In this document: positions 8,489-17,797 of the stretch, piece after piece
Numbering within the stretch: the first letter of the stretch is position 1
Layout of the letters: each line of letters opens with the position of its first letter
Assembly (NCBI RefSeq): GCF_011601345.1
Contig: NZ_JAAORB010000006.1
Location: 1-64,000, forward strand
Source of the DNA: Roseovarius gahaiensis
Lineage (GTDB): Bacteria; Pseudomonadota; Alphaproteobacteria; Rhodobacterales; Rhodobacteraceae
Direction: 5' to 3'
DNA: 64,000 nucleotides
The notes under the pieces: model-generated
The model's input: only the letters and a program-made list of their open reading frames with translations
What the model was told of the DNA's origin: nothing
Database searches by the model: none
Program-made: the position numbers and the translations under genes

Positions 8489-8851
8489 TCACCCGCCCTT
8501 GCGGTCGGTCTCGCCCTTATCCGCGCCAAGCTCGATCTCGAGAAAGCGTTCGAACGCGTCCAGATTGACCGCTTCGAATTGACCAAAGCTTTGCATCCAG
8601 ATGCGGGCATCGCGCAGGGCGTTCGGTTCCAGCCTGCACCATTTTACCCGCCCGCGACGTTCTTGGCTGACAAGCCCTGCACGGGTCAGGATGCCAAGGT
8701 GCTTGGAAATCGCCGCCAGTGACATCTCGAACGGGGCGGCGACATCGGTGACCGCCATGTCGTCTTCCAGCAGCATCGACAGGATGCGCCGCCGCGTCGG
8801 ATCGGCCAAGGCGTGGAATACGGTATCAAGTGGGTCGGCCATGCCCGCCAT
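8489..8851 (-). CDS. ArsR-family winged-helix repressor
   Basis: 120-aa ArsR/SmtB-fold regulator. The recognition region is typical: FHALADPTRRRILSMLLED, then AAISKHLGILTRAGLVSQER and RVKWCRLEP. No metal-binding ELCV-type cysteine motif is visible; the sequence resembles the subgroup that controls SRPBCC (AHSA1-like) genes, though no such gene is adjacent. The start is placed at 8851 (8842 also possible) because a perfect operator palindrome lies just upstream at 8874-8889; a longer reading frame would translate through it. Convergent with the LysR gene. Target unknown beyond probable autoregulation. Confidence 0.85.
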   Translation of the reverse strand: MAGMADPLDTVFHALADPTRRRILSMLLEDDMAVTDVAAPFEMSLAAISKHLGILTRAGLVSQERRGRVKWCRLEPNALRDARIWMQSFGQFEAVNLDAFERFLEIELGADKGETDRKGG

Positions 8852-8873
8852 AAACCCTGCGCGCCTTTGTTCG

Positions 8874-8889
8874 TCAACCGTTTGGTTGA
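8874..8889. promoter_or_regulatory. Operator palindrome upstream of the ArsR gene
   Basis: Perfect 16-bp inverted repeat TCAACC-GTTT-GGTTGA, about 22 bases upstream of the chosen ATG at 8851. AACC-N4-GGTT palindromes are typical targets of ArsR proteins of this subgroup, so it is probably an autoregulatory operator. Confidence 0.65.
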
Positions 8890-9014
8890 ATATGCGAATA
8901 TGCCTGTTTCTGCCTGCCATAGGCCTGCGGCACAAAGTGATCGGCGGCATTGGTTTTGGATAAATCGTTTCTCAACAATGCTTTAACCCTTGCCTCGCTT
9001 GCCTGTAAGCGCGC

Positions 9015-9043
9015 TTGACTCGGGGGGCTCTCGCGCTTAGCAA
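9015..9043 (+). promoter_or_regulatory. Candidate sigma-70-type promoter of the atp operon
   Basis: TTGACT at 9015-9020, a 17-base spacer and TAGCAA at 9038-9043, 31 bases upstream of the atpI start. The -35 is close to consensus and the -10 is weak, as is common in alphaproteobacteria. Confidence 0.45.
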
Positions 9044-9073
9044 AGGCGCAACTGTTCCAAGGGGGGCAAGCCG

Positions 9074-9448
9074 GTGACAGATCCCGATCAACGCGAGCGC
9101 ATGGCGCAGCTTGAGAAGCGGATCGCGGCCTTCAAGAAGAAGGACGAAGCCAAGCCCCACATGGAAGAACATTACAGTCAGGCGCATTTGGCTTGGCGGA
9201 TGGTGATTGAACTTGTGGCCGGTCTTTTGATCGGTTTCGGCATAGGGTACGGGCTGGATCGCCTGTTTGGGACGCTCCCGATTTTCCTTGTGTTGTTCAC
9301 ATTGCTGGGTCTGGCGGCGGGCGTCAAAACGATGATGCGCAGCGCGGCGGAAATCCAGCGCGATAAAGTGGCCGAAGAGGCCGAGAGGACAGCGCCCAAA
9401 GACACGGGCGGCGAGAAGAGGACGAAAGATGGCGACGGAAGCGAATAG
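9074..9448 (+). CDS. atpI: ATP synthase-associated protein AtpI
   Basis: 124-aa membrane protein of the AtpI/AtpZ type, thought to help assemble the c-ring of F0. An N-terminal charged region ([16 protein letters not shown]) is followed by two membrane helices ([19 protein letters not shown] and [17 protein letters not shown]) and a Lys/Glu-rich tail. It starts with GTG at 9074 behind an AAGGGGGGCAAG leader and overlaps atpB by 20 bases. First gene of the F0 operon, as in other Rhodobacterales. Confidence 0.92.
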   Translation: MTDPDQRERMAQLEKRIAAFKKKDEAKPHMEEHYSQAHLAWRMVIELVAGLLIGFGIGYGLDRLFGTLPIFLVLFTLLGLAAGVKTMMRSAAEIQRDKVAEEAERTAPKDTGGEKRTKDGDGSE

Positions 9449-10208
9449 CGACGAGGGCGGTCTGGTTTTCCACCCGATGGATCAGTTCATCATCAAGCCG
9501 CTGTTTGGTGATGGCCCGGTGGGCATGTTCACGATCACCAATTCCACTTTGTGGATGGCGCTCAGCGTGATCGCAATCATCGCGCTGATGGTGCTGGGCA
9601 CCTCGGGGCGCTCGACTATTCCGGGGCGTATCCAGTCGATCGGTGAATTGGCCTATGGGTTCGTCTATAAGATGGTCGAAGACGTGGCCGGCAAGGATGC
9701 CGTCGGGTTCTTCCCCTATGTCATGACCTTGTTCATGTTCATCGTGTTCGCCAACTTCCTTGGCCTTCTGCCCGCAGCCTTCACGCCCACCAGCCACATC
9801 GCCGTCACTGCCGTTCTGGCACTTCTGGTGTTCGTGACTGTGACCGTGGTCGGCTTCGTCAAGCACGGTCTTGGCTTTCTGGGTCTTTTCTGGGTCAGCA
9901 GCGCGCCACTGCCGCTGCGTCCGGTGCTGGCCCTGATCGAGATTATCTCGTACTTCGTGCGCCCGGTCAGCCACTCCATTCGTTTGATGGGCAACATGAT
10001 GGCCGGTCACGCGGTGATCAAAGTGTTCGCGGCCTTCGCGCCCATGATCTTGCTGTCCACAGGCCTTGGCCTGCTGGTTACCCCGCTGTCCGTCATCGCC
10101 ATTGCGGCGATCTACGGGCTGGAAATTCTCGTGGCCTTCATTCAGGCCTACGTGTTCACCATTCTGACCTGCGTTTACCTCAAGGACGCGCTGCACCCGG
10201 CACACTGA
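9429..10208 (+). CDS. atpB: F0F1 ATP synthase subunit a
   Basis: 259-aa proton-channel subunit of F0 with about six hydrophobic segments. The essential Arg facing the c-ring is in [14 protein letters not shown] (about residue 185), and the C-terminal helix region [23 protein letters not shown] is canonical. It starts inside atpI (20-base overlap), which suggests translational coupling. The F1 genes (atpHAGDC) are not adjacent, consistent with the split F0/F1 operons of purple non-sulfur and Roseobacter-group bacteria. Confidence 0.97.
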   Translation: MATEANSDEGGLVFHPMDQFIIKPLFGDGPVGMFTITNSTLWMALSVIAIIALMVLGTSGRSTIPGRIQSIGELAYGFVYKMVEDVAGKDAVGFFPYVMTLFMFIVFANFLGLLPAAFTPTSHIAVTAVLALLVFVTVTVVGFVKHGLGFLGLFWVSSAPLPLRPVLALIEIISYFVRPVSHSIRLMGNMMAGHAVIKVFAAFAPMILLSTGLGLLVTPLSVIAIAAIYGLEILVAFIQAYVFTILTCVYLKDALHPAH

Positions 10209-10266
10209 TCCGGGTCAGGTCTGGATAGACAATCTATAGCCAATTCCAACGTAAGGAGACATCGAA

Positions 10267-10503
10267 ATGGAAGGCGATATCGTACAAATGGGCGCATACA
10301 TCGGCGCAGGTCTGGCATGCATGGGCATGGGCGGCTCGGCGATCGGTGTGGGCAACGTGGCAGGCAACTTCCTGTCGGGCGCACTGCGTAACCCCTCGGC
10401 CGCTGCTGGCCAAACCGCGACCCTGTTCATCGGCATCGCATTTGCAGAAGCACTGGGCATCTTCTCGTTCCTGGTTGCCTTGCTGCTGATGTTTGCCGTC
10501 TAA
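10267..10503 (+). CDS. atpE: F0F1 ATP synthase subunit c
   Basis: 78-aa c-ring subunit: two transmembrane helices joined by a polar loop containing Arg41 (SGALRNPSA). Helix 1 carries the Gly-rich GGSAIGVGN packing motif. Helix 2 carries the proton-binding carboxylate Glu61 in [14 protein letters not shown] strong AAGGAG Shine-Dalgarno precedes the start, consistent with the high copy number needed for the ring. A GC-rich hairpin follows the gene at 10529-10560. Confidence 0.97.
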   Translation: MEGDIVQMGAYIGAGLACMGMGGSAIGVGNVAGNFLSGALRNPSAAAGQTATLFIGIAFAEALGIFSFLVALLLMFAV

Positions 10504-10528
10504 GCCTACGGAAACTGATCCTTACGGT

Positions 10529-10560
10529 CGGACGGGGCAGCGTTGATGCCACCCCGTCCG
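10529..10560 (+). promoter_or_regulatory. Stable hairpin between atpE and the b' gene
   Basis: Perfect 9-bp stem CGGACGGGG...CCCCGTCCG with a 14-base loop, 25 bases after the atpE stop and without a U tract. It is more likely an mRNA-stability or processing element protecting the atpE message than a terminator, since the b' and b genes follow. Confidence 0.6.
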
Positions 10561-10590
10561 GTGTAACCGGACGTTCCCAAGGAGGACGAC

Positions 10591-11124
10591 ATGGCAAGCG
10601 AAACGCAAAACGCCGCTGACGCCGCCGCATCCGCGCCCGGCATGCCACAGCTGGATTTCTCGACCTTCGGGAACCAGATTTTCTGGCTCATGGTCACGCT
10701 CGTCGTGATCTACTTCGTCCTGTCGCGCATCGCGCTGCCGCGCATCGCGGCTGTTCTGGCCGAGCGTCAGGGGACGATCACAAACGACCTCTCCGCTGCT
10801 GAAGACCTCAAGGTCAAGGCTGGCGAAGCCGAGGAAGCTTATAACAAGGCTTTGGCTGATGCCCGCGCCGAGGCGCAAACCATCATTGCCGAGGCCAAGG
10901 CCGAAATTCAGACTGATCTTGATGAAGCAATGGCCAAGGCCGACGCCGAGATTGCCGCCAAGCTGGCCGAAAGCGAAAGCAAAATCGCCGAAATCCGCGA
11001 AGGGGCCATGGAAAGCGTCAAGGACGTGGCCAAGGATACGGCCAAGGAACTCGTTGCAGCGATGGGTGGCAAAGCGGATGCACGCTCGGTCACGGCGGCT
11101 GTCAACGCACGAATGAAGGGATAA
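10591..11124 (+). CDS. atpX: F0F1 ATP synthase subunit b'
   Basis: 177-aa stator subunit. An N-terminal Ala-rich cytoplasmic or leader segment (about 25 residues) is followed by one membrane helix ([19 protein letters not shown]), then [13 protein letters not shown] and a long Ala/Glu/Lys-rich coiled coil. Having two different b-type genes in tandem after atpE is characteristic of photosynthetic lineages and Rhodobacterales, where the stator is a b/b' heterodimer. It ends 5 bases before the second b gene. An AAGGAGG-type Shine-Dalgarno is present. Confidence 0.93.
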   Translation: MASETQNAADAAASAPGMPQLDFSTFGNQIFWLMVTLVVIYFVLSRIALPRIAAVLAERQGTITNDLSAAEDLKVKAGEAEEAYNKALADARAEAQTIIAEAKAEIQTDLDEAMAKADAEIAAKLAESESKIAEIREGAMESVKDVAKDTAKELVAAMGGKADARSVTAAVNARMKG

Positions 11125-11129
11125 GGGAC

Positions 11130-11693
11130 ATGCGGACATTTGCAACGGCAACGCTCGTCGCGCTGATGGCGGCAGGTCCGGCGCTGGCCGCCTCTGGCCC
11201 GTTCTTTTCGTTGAACAATACCGACTTTGTCGTGCTGCTGGCCTTTCTGCTGTTTATCGGCATTTTGCTCTATTTCAAGGTGCCAACGCTGATTTCGGGC
11301 ATGTTGGACAAGCGCGCCGAGGGCATCAAATCCGAACTGGATGAGGCCCGCGCCCTGCGTGAAGAAGCACAGACCCTTCTGGCCAGCTATGAGCGCAAGC
11401 AGAAAGAGGTTCAGGAGCAGGCAGACCGCATCATTGCGCATGCCAAATCCGAGGCCAACGAAGCTGCTGATCAGGCCAAGGAAGACATCAAGGCGTCGAT
11501 AAAACGTCGCTTGAAGGCCGCCGAGGATCAAATTGCATCGGCCGAATCCAGTGCGATCCGTGAAGTGCGCGACGAAGCTGTACGCATCGCGATTGGCGCT
11601 GCAAAGGATGTTGTGGCCAAGAATATGACCGCGACAGACGGGAACAAGCTGATCGACGAGGCTATTTCAGAAGTTGACGCGAAACTGCACTGA
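11130..11693 (+). CDS. atpF: F0F1 ATP synthase subunit b
   Basis: 187-aa stator subunit b. The N-terminus has a hydrophobic stretch resembling a signal (MRTFATATLVALMAAGPALA), then the membrane anchor DFVVLLAFLLFIGILLYFKV and SGMLDKRAEGIKSELDEA, followed by an amphipathic coiled coil reaching F1. It pairs with the preceding b' subunit. The operon ends here; a strong terminator follows at 11724. Confidence 0.94.
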   Translation: MRTFATATLVALMAAGPALAASGPFFSLNNTDFVVLLAFLLFIGILLYFKVPTLISGMLDKRAEGIKSELDEARALREEAQTLLASYERKQKEVQEQADRIIAHAKSEANEAADQAKEDIKASIKRRLKAAEDQIASAESSAIREVRDEAVRIAIGAAKDVVAKNMTATDGNKLIDEAISEVDAKLH

Positions 11694-11723
11694 CGCCGGG
11701 CAAATCAGCGACAGACAAATTCG

Positions 11724-11752
11724 AAACCGGGCTTGGAAACAGGCCCGGTTTT
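11724..11752 (+). terminator. Intrinsic terminator of the atp operon
   Basis: Nine-bp stem AAACCGGGC...GCCCGGTTT followed by a short T run, 30 bases after the atpF stop. Confidence 0.8.
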
Positions 11753-11774
11753 GTCGTCATCGCACGTTACCAAG

Positions 11775-11807
11775 CTGAAAAAGAAAGGGGGCCGTTGAAC
11801 CGGCCCC
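11775..11807 (-). terminator. Intrinsic terminator of the LysM gene
   Basis: Read on the minus strand: GGGGCCG, 6-base loop, CGGCCCC, then CTTTCTTTTT. It lies 33 bases after the LysM gene stop and faces the atp terminator. Confidence 0.75.
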
Positions 11808-11839
11808 TCATTTCCCACCTGCCGCGTAACTTGAAAAAT

Positions 11840-12529
11840 CTAAAGCGTGGGTATGACCAGCCGCTGACCAATCGCCAGAGTGGGACCATTGGTAAAACTG
11901 TCAGAGTTGGCCCCGATGATTTGTGACCTGTGCGCAGTGCTGCCGTAAAATCTGTAGGAAATTGACGGCAAGGTATCTCCGGGTTGAACCGTGTAGGTGA
12001 CTGGATTTGACAGGGCCTGTGCCGTTGTGGCCGGTGCGCCCAATGCCCCGACCAGCGATGCGATATCCAGCGATCCGTCGCGCACCAGTCGCGGGGCGGG
12101 CGACGGGCCTTCGCCGGTGATCGTGCCCTTGACCAGCGCCGCAATATAGGCGGGCGACTGGCCTTGCTGCATCGCCCCGGCGATCAGTTTTTCCAAGTCC
12201 ACGTTATTATGCGCGGGCGTTGAATACGCGGTCCTGTTCGCAGTCGGCCTTTGGCCTGTCCGCGCCGCTGTGACCGTTTGCGACGCCTCTGGCGGGTCAA
12301 CACGGGGCAAGCCATCTGTATTGCGGCGGACCTCTTGCGCTTTAGGATCGGTCACGTCCGCAGCAGGGGCCGGATCGGTATTGGCCAGTTTGGGGGCGTC
12401 AGATTGGGCTGGCGTGGAGTTTCGCGGCTCCTGTGCGGCCACCGCGCGCGGCTGGTTGTCTTTTTGCACAAGGATCAGACCCAGCGTCACGGCGAGAAAT
12501 CCGCCCGCAATGGCCACAATGCGGATCAT
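11840..12529 (-). CDS. LysM-domain exported protein
   Basis: 229-aa protein with an N-terminal signal anchor (MIRIVAIAGGFLAVTLGLIL), a long Ala/Pro/Thr-rich low-complexity linker (about residues 25-175) and one C-terminal LysM domain (YTVQPGDTLPSISYRFYG through AIGQRLVIP). LysM binds the glycan of peptidoglycan, so a periplasmic wall-binding role is likely; no catalytic domain is visible. It follows folC on the same strand after a 180-base gap. Confidence 0.85.
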   Translation of the reverse strand: MIRIVAIAGGFLAVTLGLILVQKDNQPRAVAAQEPRNSTPAQSDAPKLANTDPAPAADVTDPKAQEVRRNTDGLPRVDPPEASQTVTAARTGQRPTANRTAYSTPAHNNVDLEKLIAGAMQQGQSPAYIAALVKGTITGEGPSPAPRLVRDGSLDIASLVGALGAPATTAQALSNPVTYTVQPGDTLPSISYRFYGSTAHRSQIIGANSDSFTNGPTLAIGQRLVIPTL

Positions 12530-12710
12530 CGGCTTTTTCTGCAGCGGGTTGATGCCGCCGCCCCGGTCCTACGTGTCATTTGTTTATCCCCGACGTGCCG
12601 TGAGCGTGCCGCGCAAGCGGGCCCCGACAGTGTGATCTTCGCAAGATATACGCGAATCGCTACGAATCGGTCAATATGCAGTGATTCTTATCTGTGTCTT
12701 TGGCCGAGTG

Positions 12711-13985
12711 TCAGCCGTTTTCGCGCAAAATCGATCCGGCCAGATATAACGAGCCACAGATCAGAATGCGGGCATGGGGATCATTGTCCGAGATGGTTTG
12801 CACAGCGCTCAACACGCTGTCGGCCGTGGTTGCCTGCAAACCGACAAGCTGGGATTGGCGGGCGGTTTCCGCTGCGGGCAGGGTGTTGGCCTCTCCGGGG
12901 ATTGACACGGCGGTCAGGCTGTCGGCATGGGCGGCCAAGGGCGACAGATAGCCGGTGATATCCTTGGTGTTCAGCATCCCGCACACAAGATGCGTTGGCC
13001 GTTTGGGCAGGATGGCCAGATGACGGGCCAGCGCCTGACCGGCGGCGGCATTGTGGCCGCCATCAAGCCACAGTTCCGCGTCGGGGGCGGAATCAATCAA
13101 CGGCCCGTGTTGCAGGCGCTGCATTCGCGCAGGCCATTGCGCCTGAGTGACGGCGGCGTTGAAAGTGTCTTCGCCAAGGTTCAGCGCCCGCAGTGTCGCC
13201 AGCGCCGCGCCTGCGTTTTCGATCTGGTGCGCGCCGGGCAGGTTGGGTAGCGGTAAATCCAGCAATCCGGTTTCATCCTGAAACACCAGCCTTCCGCGTT
13301 CTTCGAACACATGCCAATGCTGGCCCTGCGCAATCAGCGGTGCCCCAAGGGTTGCGGCGCGCGCCTCGATCACCTCAAGCGCATCATCGGGCTGAGGGCC
13401 GACGATACAGGGAACCCCGCGCTTGATGATCCCGGCCTTTTCGCCCGCGATCTTGGCCAGCGTATCGCCCAGAAATTGTTCGTGGTCGATCGACACAGGC
13501 GTGATCACAGTCAGGGCCGGGGTTGCCACGACATTGGTCGCATCCAGCCGCCCACCAAGGCCCACCTCTAGTAGGGTATAATCGGCCTCAACCCGGCTCA
13601 TGGCCAGCAGGGCCGCGCAGGTTGTGATCTCGAAATAAGTGATGTTTTCGCCGTTATTGGCGGCATAACATTCGTCCAGAACCGCCGTCAGGTCATCTTC
13701 GGAAATCAGATCGCCAGCCAGACGGATACGTTCATGAAATCGCGCCAGATGCGGCGAGGTATAGGCGTGCGCGCGCAGGCCGACCCCCTCCAACCCGGCG
13801 CGGATCATCGCAAGGGTCGATCCCTTGCCGTTCGTCCCGGCGATATGGATGACCGGTGGCAAACGATCCTGCGGATTGCCCAAGGCGTCCAGCAGACGCC
13901 AGACACGATCAAGGGTCAAATCAATGATCTTGGGGTGAAGCGACATCATCCGGTCAAGGATGATGTCGGATGTTGCGCTGCTCAT
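12711..13985 (-). CDS. folC: Bifunctional folylpolyglutamate/dihydrofolate synthase
   Basis: 424-aa Mur-ligase-type enzyme that adds glutamate to dihydropteroate and to folates. Landmarks are the P-loop HIAGTNGKGSTLAMIRAGLE (about residue 50), TSPHLARFHERIRLAGDLIS, EVGLGGRLDATN, ITPVSIDHEQFLGDTL and LDGGHNAAAGQALA in the C-terminal domain. Its ATG overlaps the accD stop (ATGA), and the accD-folC order is conserved across many bacteria. Confidence 0.97.
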   Translation of the reverse strand: MSSATSDIILDRMMSLHPKIIDLTLDRVWRLLDALGNPQDRLPPVIHIAGTNGKGSTLAMIRAGLEGVGLRAHAYTSPHLARFHERIRLAGDLISEDDLTAVLDECYAANNGENITYFEITTCAALLAMSRVEADYTLLEVGLGGRLDATNVVATPALTVITPVSIDHEQFLGDTLAKIAGEKAGIIKRGVPCIVGPQPDDALEVIEARAATLGAPLIAQGQHWHVFEERGRLVFQDETGLLDLPLPNLPGAHQIENAGAALATLRALNLGEDTFNAAVTQAQWPARMQRLQHGPLIDSAPDAELWLDGGHNAAAGQALARHLAILPKRPTHLVCGMLNTKDITGYLSPLAAHADSLTAVSIPGEANTLPAAETARQSQLVGLQATTADSVLSAVQTISDNDPHARILICGSLYLAGSILRENG

Positions 13986-14932
13986 GCTTTGTCGGCCGGC
14001 TCTTCAGCCGTATCCGGCTGTTTCGCTTCGGGGGCGTCTTCGGTTGCAGGCTCGGGCGCGGGAAGATCGCCCCGCACGGCCGGTGGTTCGTCCAAAAGCA
14101 TGCGAATGATGGTGATCAACTCGTCTCGCATCTTGGTGCGTGGTGTGACGCGGTCCAGCATCCCGTGATCCAGCAGGTATTCGGCGCGCTGGAACCCTTC
14201 GGGCAGTTTTTCGCGAATGGTCTGTTCGATCACCCGTGGCCCGGCGAAACAAATCAGGGCGTTCGGCTCGGCGATATGCACATCCCCCAGCATCGCATAT
14301 GACGCGGTGACCCCGCCCGTGGTTGGATGGGTCAGAACAACGATATAGGGCAGCCCCGCTTCTTTCAGCATTTGCACGGCAACGGTGGTGCGCGGCATTT
14401 GCATCAGGCTCAGGATGCCCTCTTGCATCCGAGCGCCGCCTGCGGCGGAGAACAAAACCAGCGGGCGGTTTAGTTTTACCGCTTCTTCGGCGGCCGCGAT
14501 GATCGCATTGCCGACATACATGCCCATTGACCCGCCCATAAAGCTGAAGTCCTGCGCGGCGGCGACAATCGGGGTGCGGCCCATTTCGCCGGTGGCCACC
14601 AGCATCGCCTCTTTCTCGCCGGTTGATTTCTGCGCGGCGCGCATCCGGTCGGGATATTTCTTTTGGTCACGGAAGTGCAAAGGGTCCACCGTGGGGGCGG
14701 GCACGTCGATTTCCGAGAACATGCCGCCGTCAAACAAGGCGTTGAACCGTGCGCGCGGCGTAATCGCCATATGATGTCCGCAATTGGTGCAGACGTTCAG
14801 ATTGTCGCTCAGCTCTCGGTGAAACAGCATCGTGCCGCAGTCGTCGCATTTGGACCACAGGTTTTCGGGCATCTCGCGGCGCGAGAAGATCGAGTTGATG
14901 CGCGGGCGCACATAGTTGGTGATCCAGTTCAT
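13982..14932 (-). CDS. accD: Acetyl-CoA carboxylase carboxyltransferase subunit beta
   Basis: 316-aa beta subunit of the ACC carboxyltransferase, transferring CO2 from carboxybiotin to acetyl-CoA to make malonyl-CoA. It has the four-Cys zinc finger near the N-terminus (SKCDDCG ... CTNCGHHM), then the crotonase-fold carboxyltransferase with GARMQEGILSLMQM and THPTTGGVTASYAMLGD. The C-terminus is a Pro/Glu/Ala-rich tail of about 35 residues. The start is placed at 14932 (MNWITNYVRP, the family N-terminus); the frame continues upstream without support. Confidence 0.97.
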   Translation of the reverse strand: MNWITNYVRPRINSIFSRREMPENLWSKCDDCGTMLFHRELSDNLNVCTNCGHHMAITPRARFNALFDGGMFSEIDVPAPTVDPLHFRDQKKYPDRMRAAQKSTGEKEAMLVATGEMGRTPIVAAAQDFSFMGGSMGMYVGNAIIAAAEEAVKLNRPLVLFSAAGGARMQEGILSLMQMPRTTVAVQMLKEAGLPYIVVLTHPTTGGVTASYAMLGDVHIAEPNALICFAGPRVIEQTIREKLPEGFQRAEYLLDHGMLDRVTPRTKMRDELITIIRMLLDEPPAVRGDLPAPEPATEDAPEAKQPDTAEEPADKA

Positions 14933-14992
14933 GGCGCGTGACCCTTTGTTGCGGTTTGCGTTCCAGATAAGGGGCTGCGCAAAGAAATGCAA

Positions 14993-15880
14993 TCAGCGGC
15001 GCAAGGCTACGCGCGCCGCCAGCCAGCCACAGCCCAGCATCATCAAGTCTGCGGGAAACCATGCCCACACCCCGTCGGAATCCTGTAATGAAAACGGGTA
15101 AACATACAGCGCCAGCCCATCAAAATATCCCTTGGGCGCCGCGATCAGAATGGCGTTCAGGTTATTGACGAAATGCAAGGCGATGGCCGGGGCCAAGGTG
15201 CCGCTGCGGGCTGTCAAATCTGACGCGGCCAGCCCAAAACAGGCGGCCCAGATCACCACAAGCCATGTGTTGTCGCCATGTGCGGACGGGTCCAGATGCA
15301 ACAAAGCGAACAGGGCAGAGGGCGCGCCCATCCAGATCAGGGGATGCCTGAAGCGTGCGGCCAGTTGGCTTTGGAGGTAGCCGCGAAAGGCCAGTTCTTC
15401 GGCGGTGGTTTGCACCAGCACTGCCAGCATCCCGACCGGCAAAAACAACAGCCAAAGTCCAAAAGGCAGGTTCGGGACAGGGCGCAAGGCATTGCCCGTC
15501 GGCAGGAAAACTACAACCAGCAGCAAAATTATCAGGGCTGCCGCAACGCGCCTGAACTGTCGCACTGCCGGGCCAAGCGGCCCCAAAAGACTGCCAAGCG
15601 TGCGCCGGTGCACAACGCTTAGCGTCACCGCAAGCGCCATAACCAGCAGGCCAAAAATAAACAGGTTGATCAAGACCGATACAGGCGTCGTGCCGGTTTG
15701 CAGTGCAGGCGAGAGCGCCTGCCACGCGGATGGCCCGATAAGCGATTGTAACAAAGCCGAAAAGCCGGAACTGAGAACCAGAAACAGAACGATTGTCAAA
15801 ATCACCCCGGCCAGCAACCGCACGGGATGGGCGCTGGACCGGGCAGGGGCGATCAATTTGTCATGCGGCGCGTATCTCAT
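14993..15880 (-). CDS. CPBP-family intramembrane metalloprotease
   Basis: 295-aa membrane protein with about eight hydrophobic segments. The CPBP (CAAX protease / bacteriocin-processing, ABI) motifs are present: [14 protein letters not shown] (EExxxR) near residue 165, LFALLHLDP (FxxxH) and [11 protein letters not shown]. Members cleave membrane substrates or protect against bacteriocins; the substrate here is unknown. It lies 60 bases upstream of accD on the same strand and may be co-transcribed. Confidence 0.88.
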   Translation of the reverse strand: MRYAPHDKLIAPARSSAHPVRLLAGVILTIVLFLVLSSGFSALLQSLIGPSAWQALSPALQTGTTPVSVLINLFIFGLLVMALAVTLSVVHRRTLGSLLGPLGPAVRQFRRVAAALIILLLVVVFLPTGNALRPVPNLPFGLWLLFLPVGMLAVLVQTTAEELAFRGYLQSQLAARFRHPLIWMGAPSALFALLHLDPSAHGDNTWLVVIWAACFGLAASDLTARSGTLAPAIALHFVNNLNAILIAAPKGYFDGLALYVYPFSLQDSDGVWAWFPADLMMLGCGWLAARVALRR

Positions 15881-16039
15881 GCGCTTACGCTAGTGGATTG
15901 CCGCGCTGTGCGGAATACCCCGACGGCGCGACCGGCCCAAAAGGTTTCGGTCCGGCATGTCGGCTGCGGCAACACGAGGCTCTTGTTCCTTGTTGCGCTG
16001 TCACTTAAACCCGGATGCAACACTCACGGGGAGGCCCTT

Positions 16040-17797
16040 ATGACCAAGTTCGACAAATCCAAATTGCCCAGTCGCTACGTAACCGAAGGCCCAGAACGCG
16101 CGCCGCACCGGTCCTACTATTATGCCATGGGCATGACCGAGGCCGAGATTCATCAGCCTCTGGTCGGCGTCGCGACCTGCTGGAACGAGGCCGCGCCTTG
16201 CAACATCGCCCTCAGCCGTCAGGCGCAGGCCGTCAAGGGCGGCGTCAAAGAGGCGCATGGCACACCCCGTGAATTCACCACGATCACCGTGACCGATGGT
16301 ATTGCAATGGGCCATGAGGGGATGCGCTCTTCACTGGCCAGCCGCGAGGCGATTGCCGACACCGTGGAACTGACGATGCGCGGCCACTGCTATGACGCGC
16401 TTGTCGGTCTGGCGGGCTGTGACAAATCCCTGCCCGGCATGATGATGGCCATGGTGCGGCTGAATGTGCCGTCCGTGTTCATTTATGGTGGCTCTATCCT
16501 GCCCGGCAAAGCCCCGCAGATTGAAGAGATTCCCGAGGAATTCCGCACCCGTGACCTGACTGTTCAGGACATGTTCGAAGCGGTCGGCTGGCACCAGAAC
16601 AAACAGATGTCGGACAGGGCGCTTGACGCGCTTGAACGCGTGGCTTGCCCGTCGGCGGGCGCGTGTGGTGGTCAGTTCACCGCGAATACTATGGCCTGTG
16701 TCTCCGAGGCGATTGGCCTTGCGCTGATGAACAGCTCGGGCATGCCTGCCCCCTATGAATCGCGTGACCAGTATGCCGAAGCTTCGGGCCGCGCGGTCAT
16801 GGACCTTCTTGAAAAAAACATCCGCGCCCGTGATGTGGTGACCCGGCAAAGCCTTGAGAACGCGGCGCGCGTCGTGGCCTGCACCGGCGGGTCCACCAAT
16901 GCGGGCCTGCACCTGCCTGCCATCGCGCATGAGGCCGGGATCGAGTTCTATCTTGAGGATGTTTGCGAGATTTTCCGCGATACCCCCTATTTCGTCGATC
17001 TGAAACCCGGCGGGCAATATGTGGCCAAGGATCTCTATGATGCAGGCGGCATTCCCGTTGTGATGAAGGAACTGCGCAAGGCCGGCCTGATCCACGAGGA
17101 TTGCATGACCGCCACGGGCCGTTCCATCGGTGAAGAGCTGGACCTGATCGACCGTGAGGCTGACGGCCGCGTGATCTATCCGATCGACAAACCGCTGACG
17201 AAAACCGGCGGTGTGGTCGGGCTCAAGGGCAATCTTGCCCCGCAGGGTGCCATCGTGAAGGTCGCCGGGATCGCCCCCGAACATCAGGTGTTCACCGGCC
17301 CGGCCCGCGTGTTCGAATGTGAAGAAGACGCCTTCAAGGCGGTCAAGGCGCGCGGCTATGAAGAGGGCGAGGTGATCGTCATCCGCAACGAAGGCCCGGC
17401 AGGCGGCCCCGGCATGCGCGAAATGCTGGCCACGACCGCTGCGCTTTCGGGGCAGGGCATGGGCAAAAAGGTAGCGTTGATCACCGATGGCCGGTTTTCC
17501 GGCGCGACCCGTGGGTTCTGCGTGGGCCATGTCGGCCCCGAGGCAGCCCACGGTGGCCCAATTGCGCTGATCGAAACTGGCGATGTTGTCACCATTGATG
17601 CCATCAAAGGCGAATTGAGCGTTGATTTGTCGGATGAGGAATTGGCCAAGCGCAACGAAAACTGGAAAGGTCCGCGTGACACGATTTACGCCACCGGCGC
17701 CATCTGGAAATTCGCGCAACTGGTTGGCGAAACCTACAAGGGCGCGGTTACGCATCCGGGCGGCAAGGCCGAGCGCCATGTATATATGGACCTGTAA
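16040..17797 (+). CDS. ilvD: Dihydroxy-acid dehydratase
   Basis: 585-aa Fe-S dehydratase of branched-chain amino acid synthesis (dihydroxy-isovalerate to ketoisovalerate, and the isoleucine counterpart). Cluster and active-site motifs are [16 protein letters not shown] and [16 protein letters not shown], with [20 protein letters not shown] in the C-terminal domain. The start at 16040 ([18 protein letters not shown]) gives the normal family length; a GGGGAGG lies just upstream. The gene is monocistronic or joined to the lipoprotein gene that overlaps its end. Confidence 0.97.
   Translation: MTKFDKSKLPSRYVTEGPERAPHRSYYYAMGMTEAEIHQPLVGVATCWNEAAPCNIALSRQAQAVKGGVKEAHGTPREFTTITVTDGIAMGHEGMRSSLASREAIADTVELTMRGHCYDALVGLAGCDKSLPGMMMAMVRLNVPSVFIYGGSILPGKAPQIEEIPEEFRTRDLTVQDMFEAVGWHQNKQMSDRALDALERVACPSAGACGGQFTANTMACVSEAIGLALMNSSGMPAPYESRDQYAEASGRAVMDLLEKNIRARDVVTRQSLENAARVVACTGGSTNAGLHLPAIAHEAGIEFYLEDVCEIFRDTPYFVDLKPGGQYVAKDLYDAGGIPVVMKELRKAGLIHEDCMTATGRSIGEELDLIDREADGRVIYPIDKPLTKTGGVVGLKGNLAPQGAIVKVAGIAPEHQVFTGPARVFECEEDAFKAVKARGYEEGEVIVIRNEGPAGGPGMREMLATTAALSGQGMGKKVALITDGRFSGATRGFCVGHVGPEAAHGGPIALIETGDVVTIDAIKGELSVDLSDEELAKRNENWKGPRDTIYATGAIWKFAQLVGETYKGAVTHPGGKAERHVYMDL

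Noticed and set aside
9324-10205. Minus-strand frame opposite atpB
   Set aside because: His/Asp/Gln-rich shadow of a membrane protein gene; no support.
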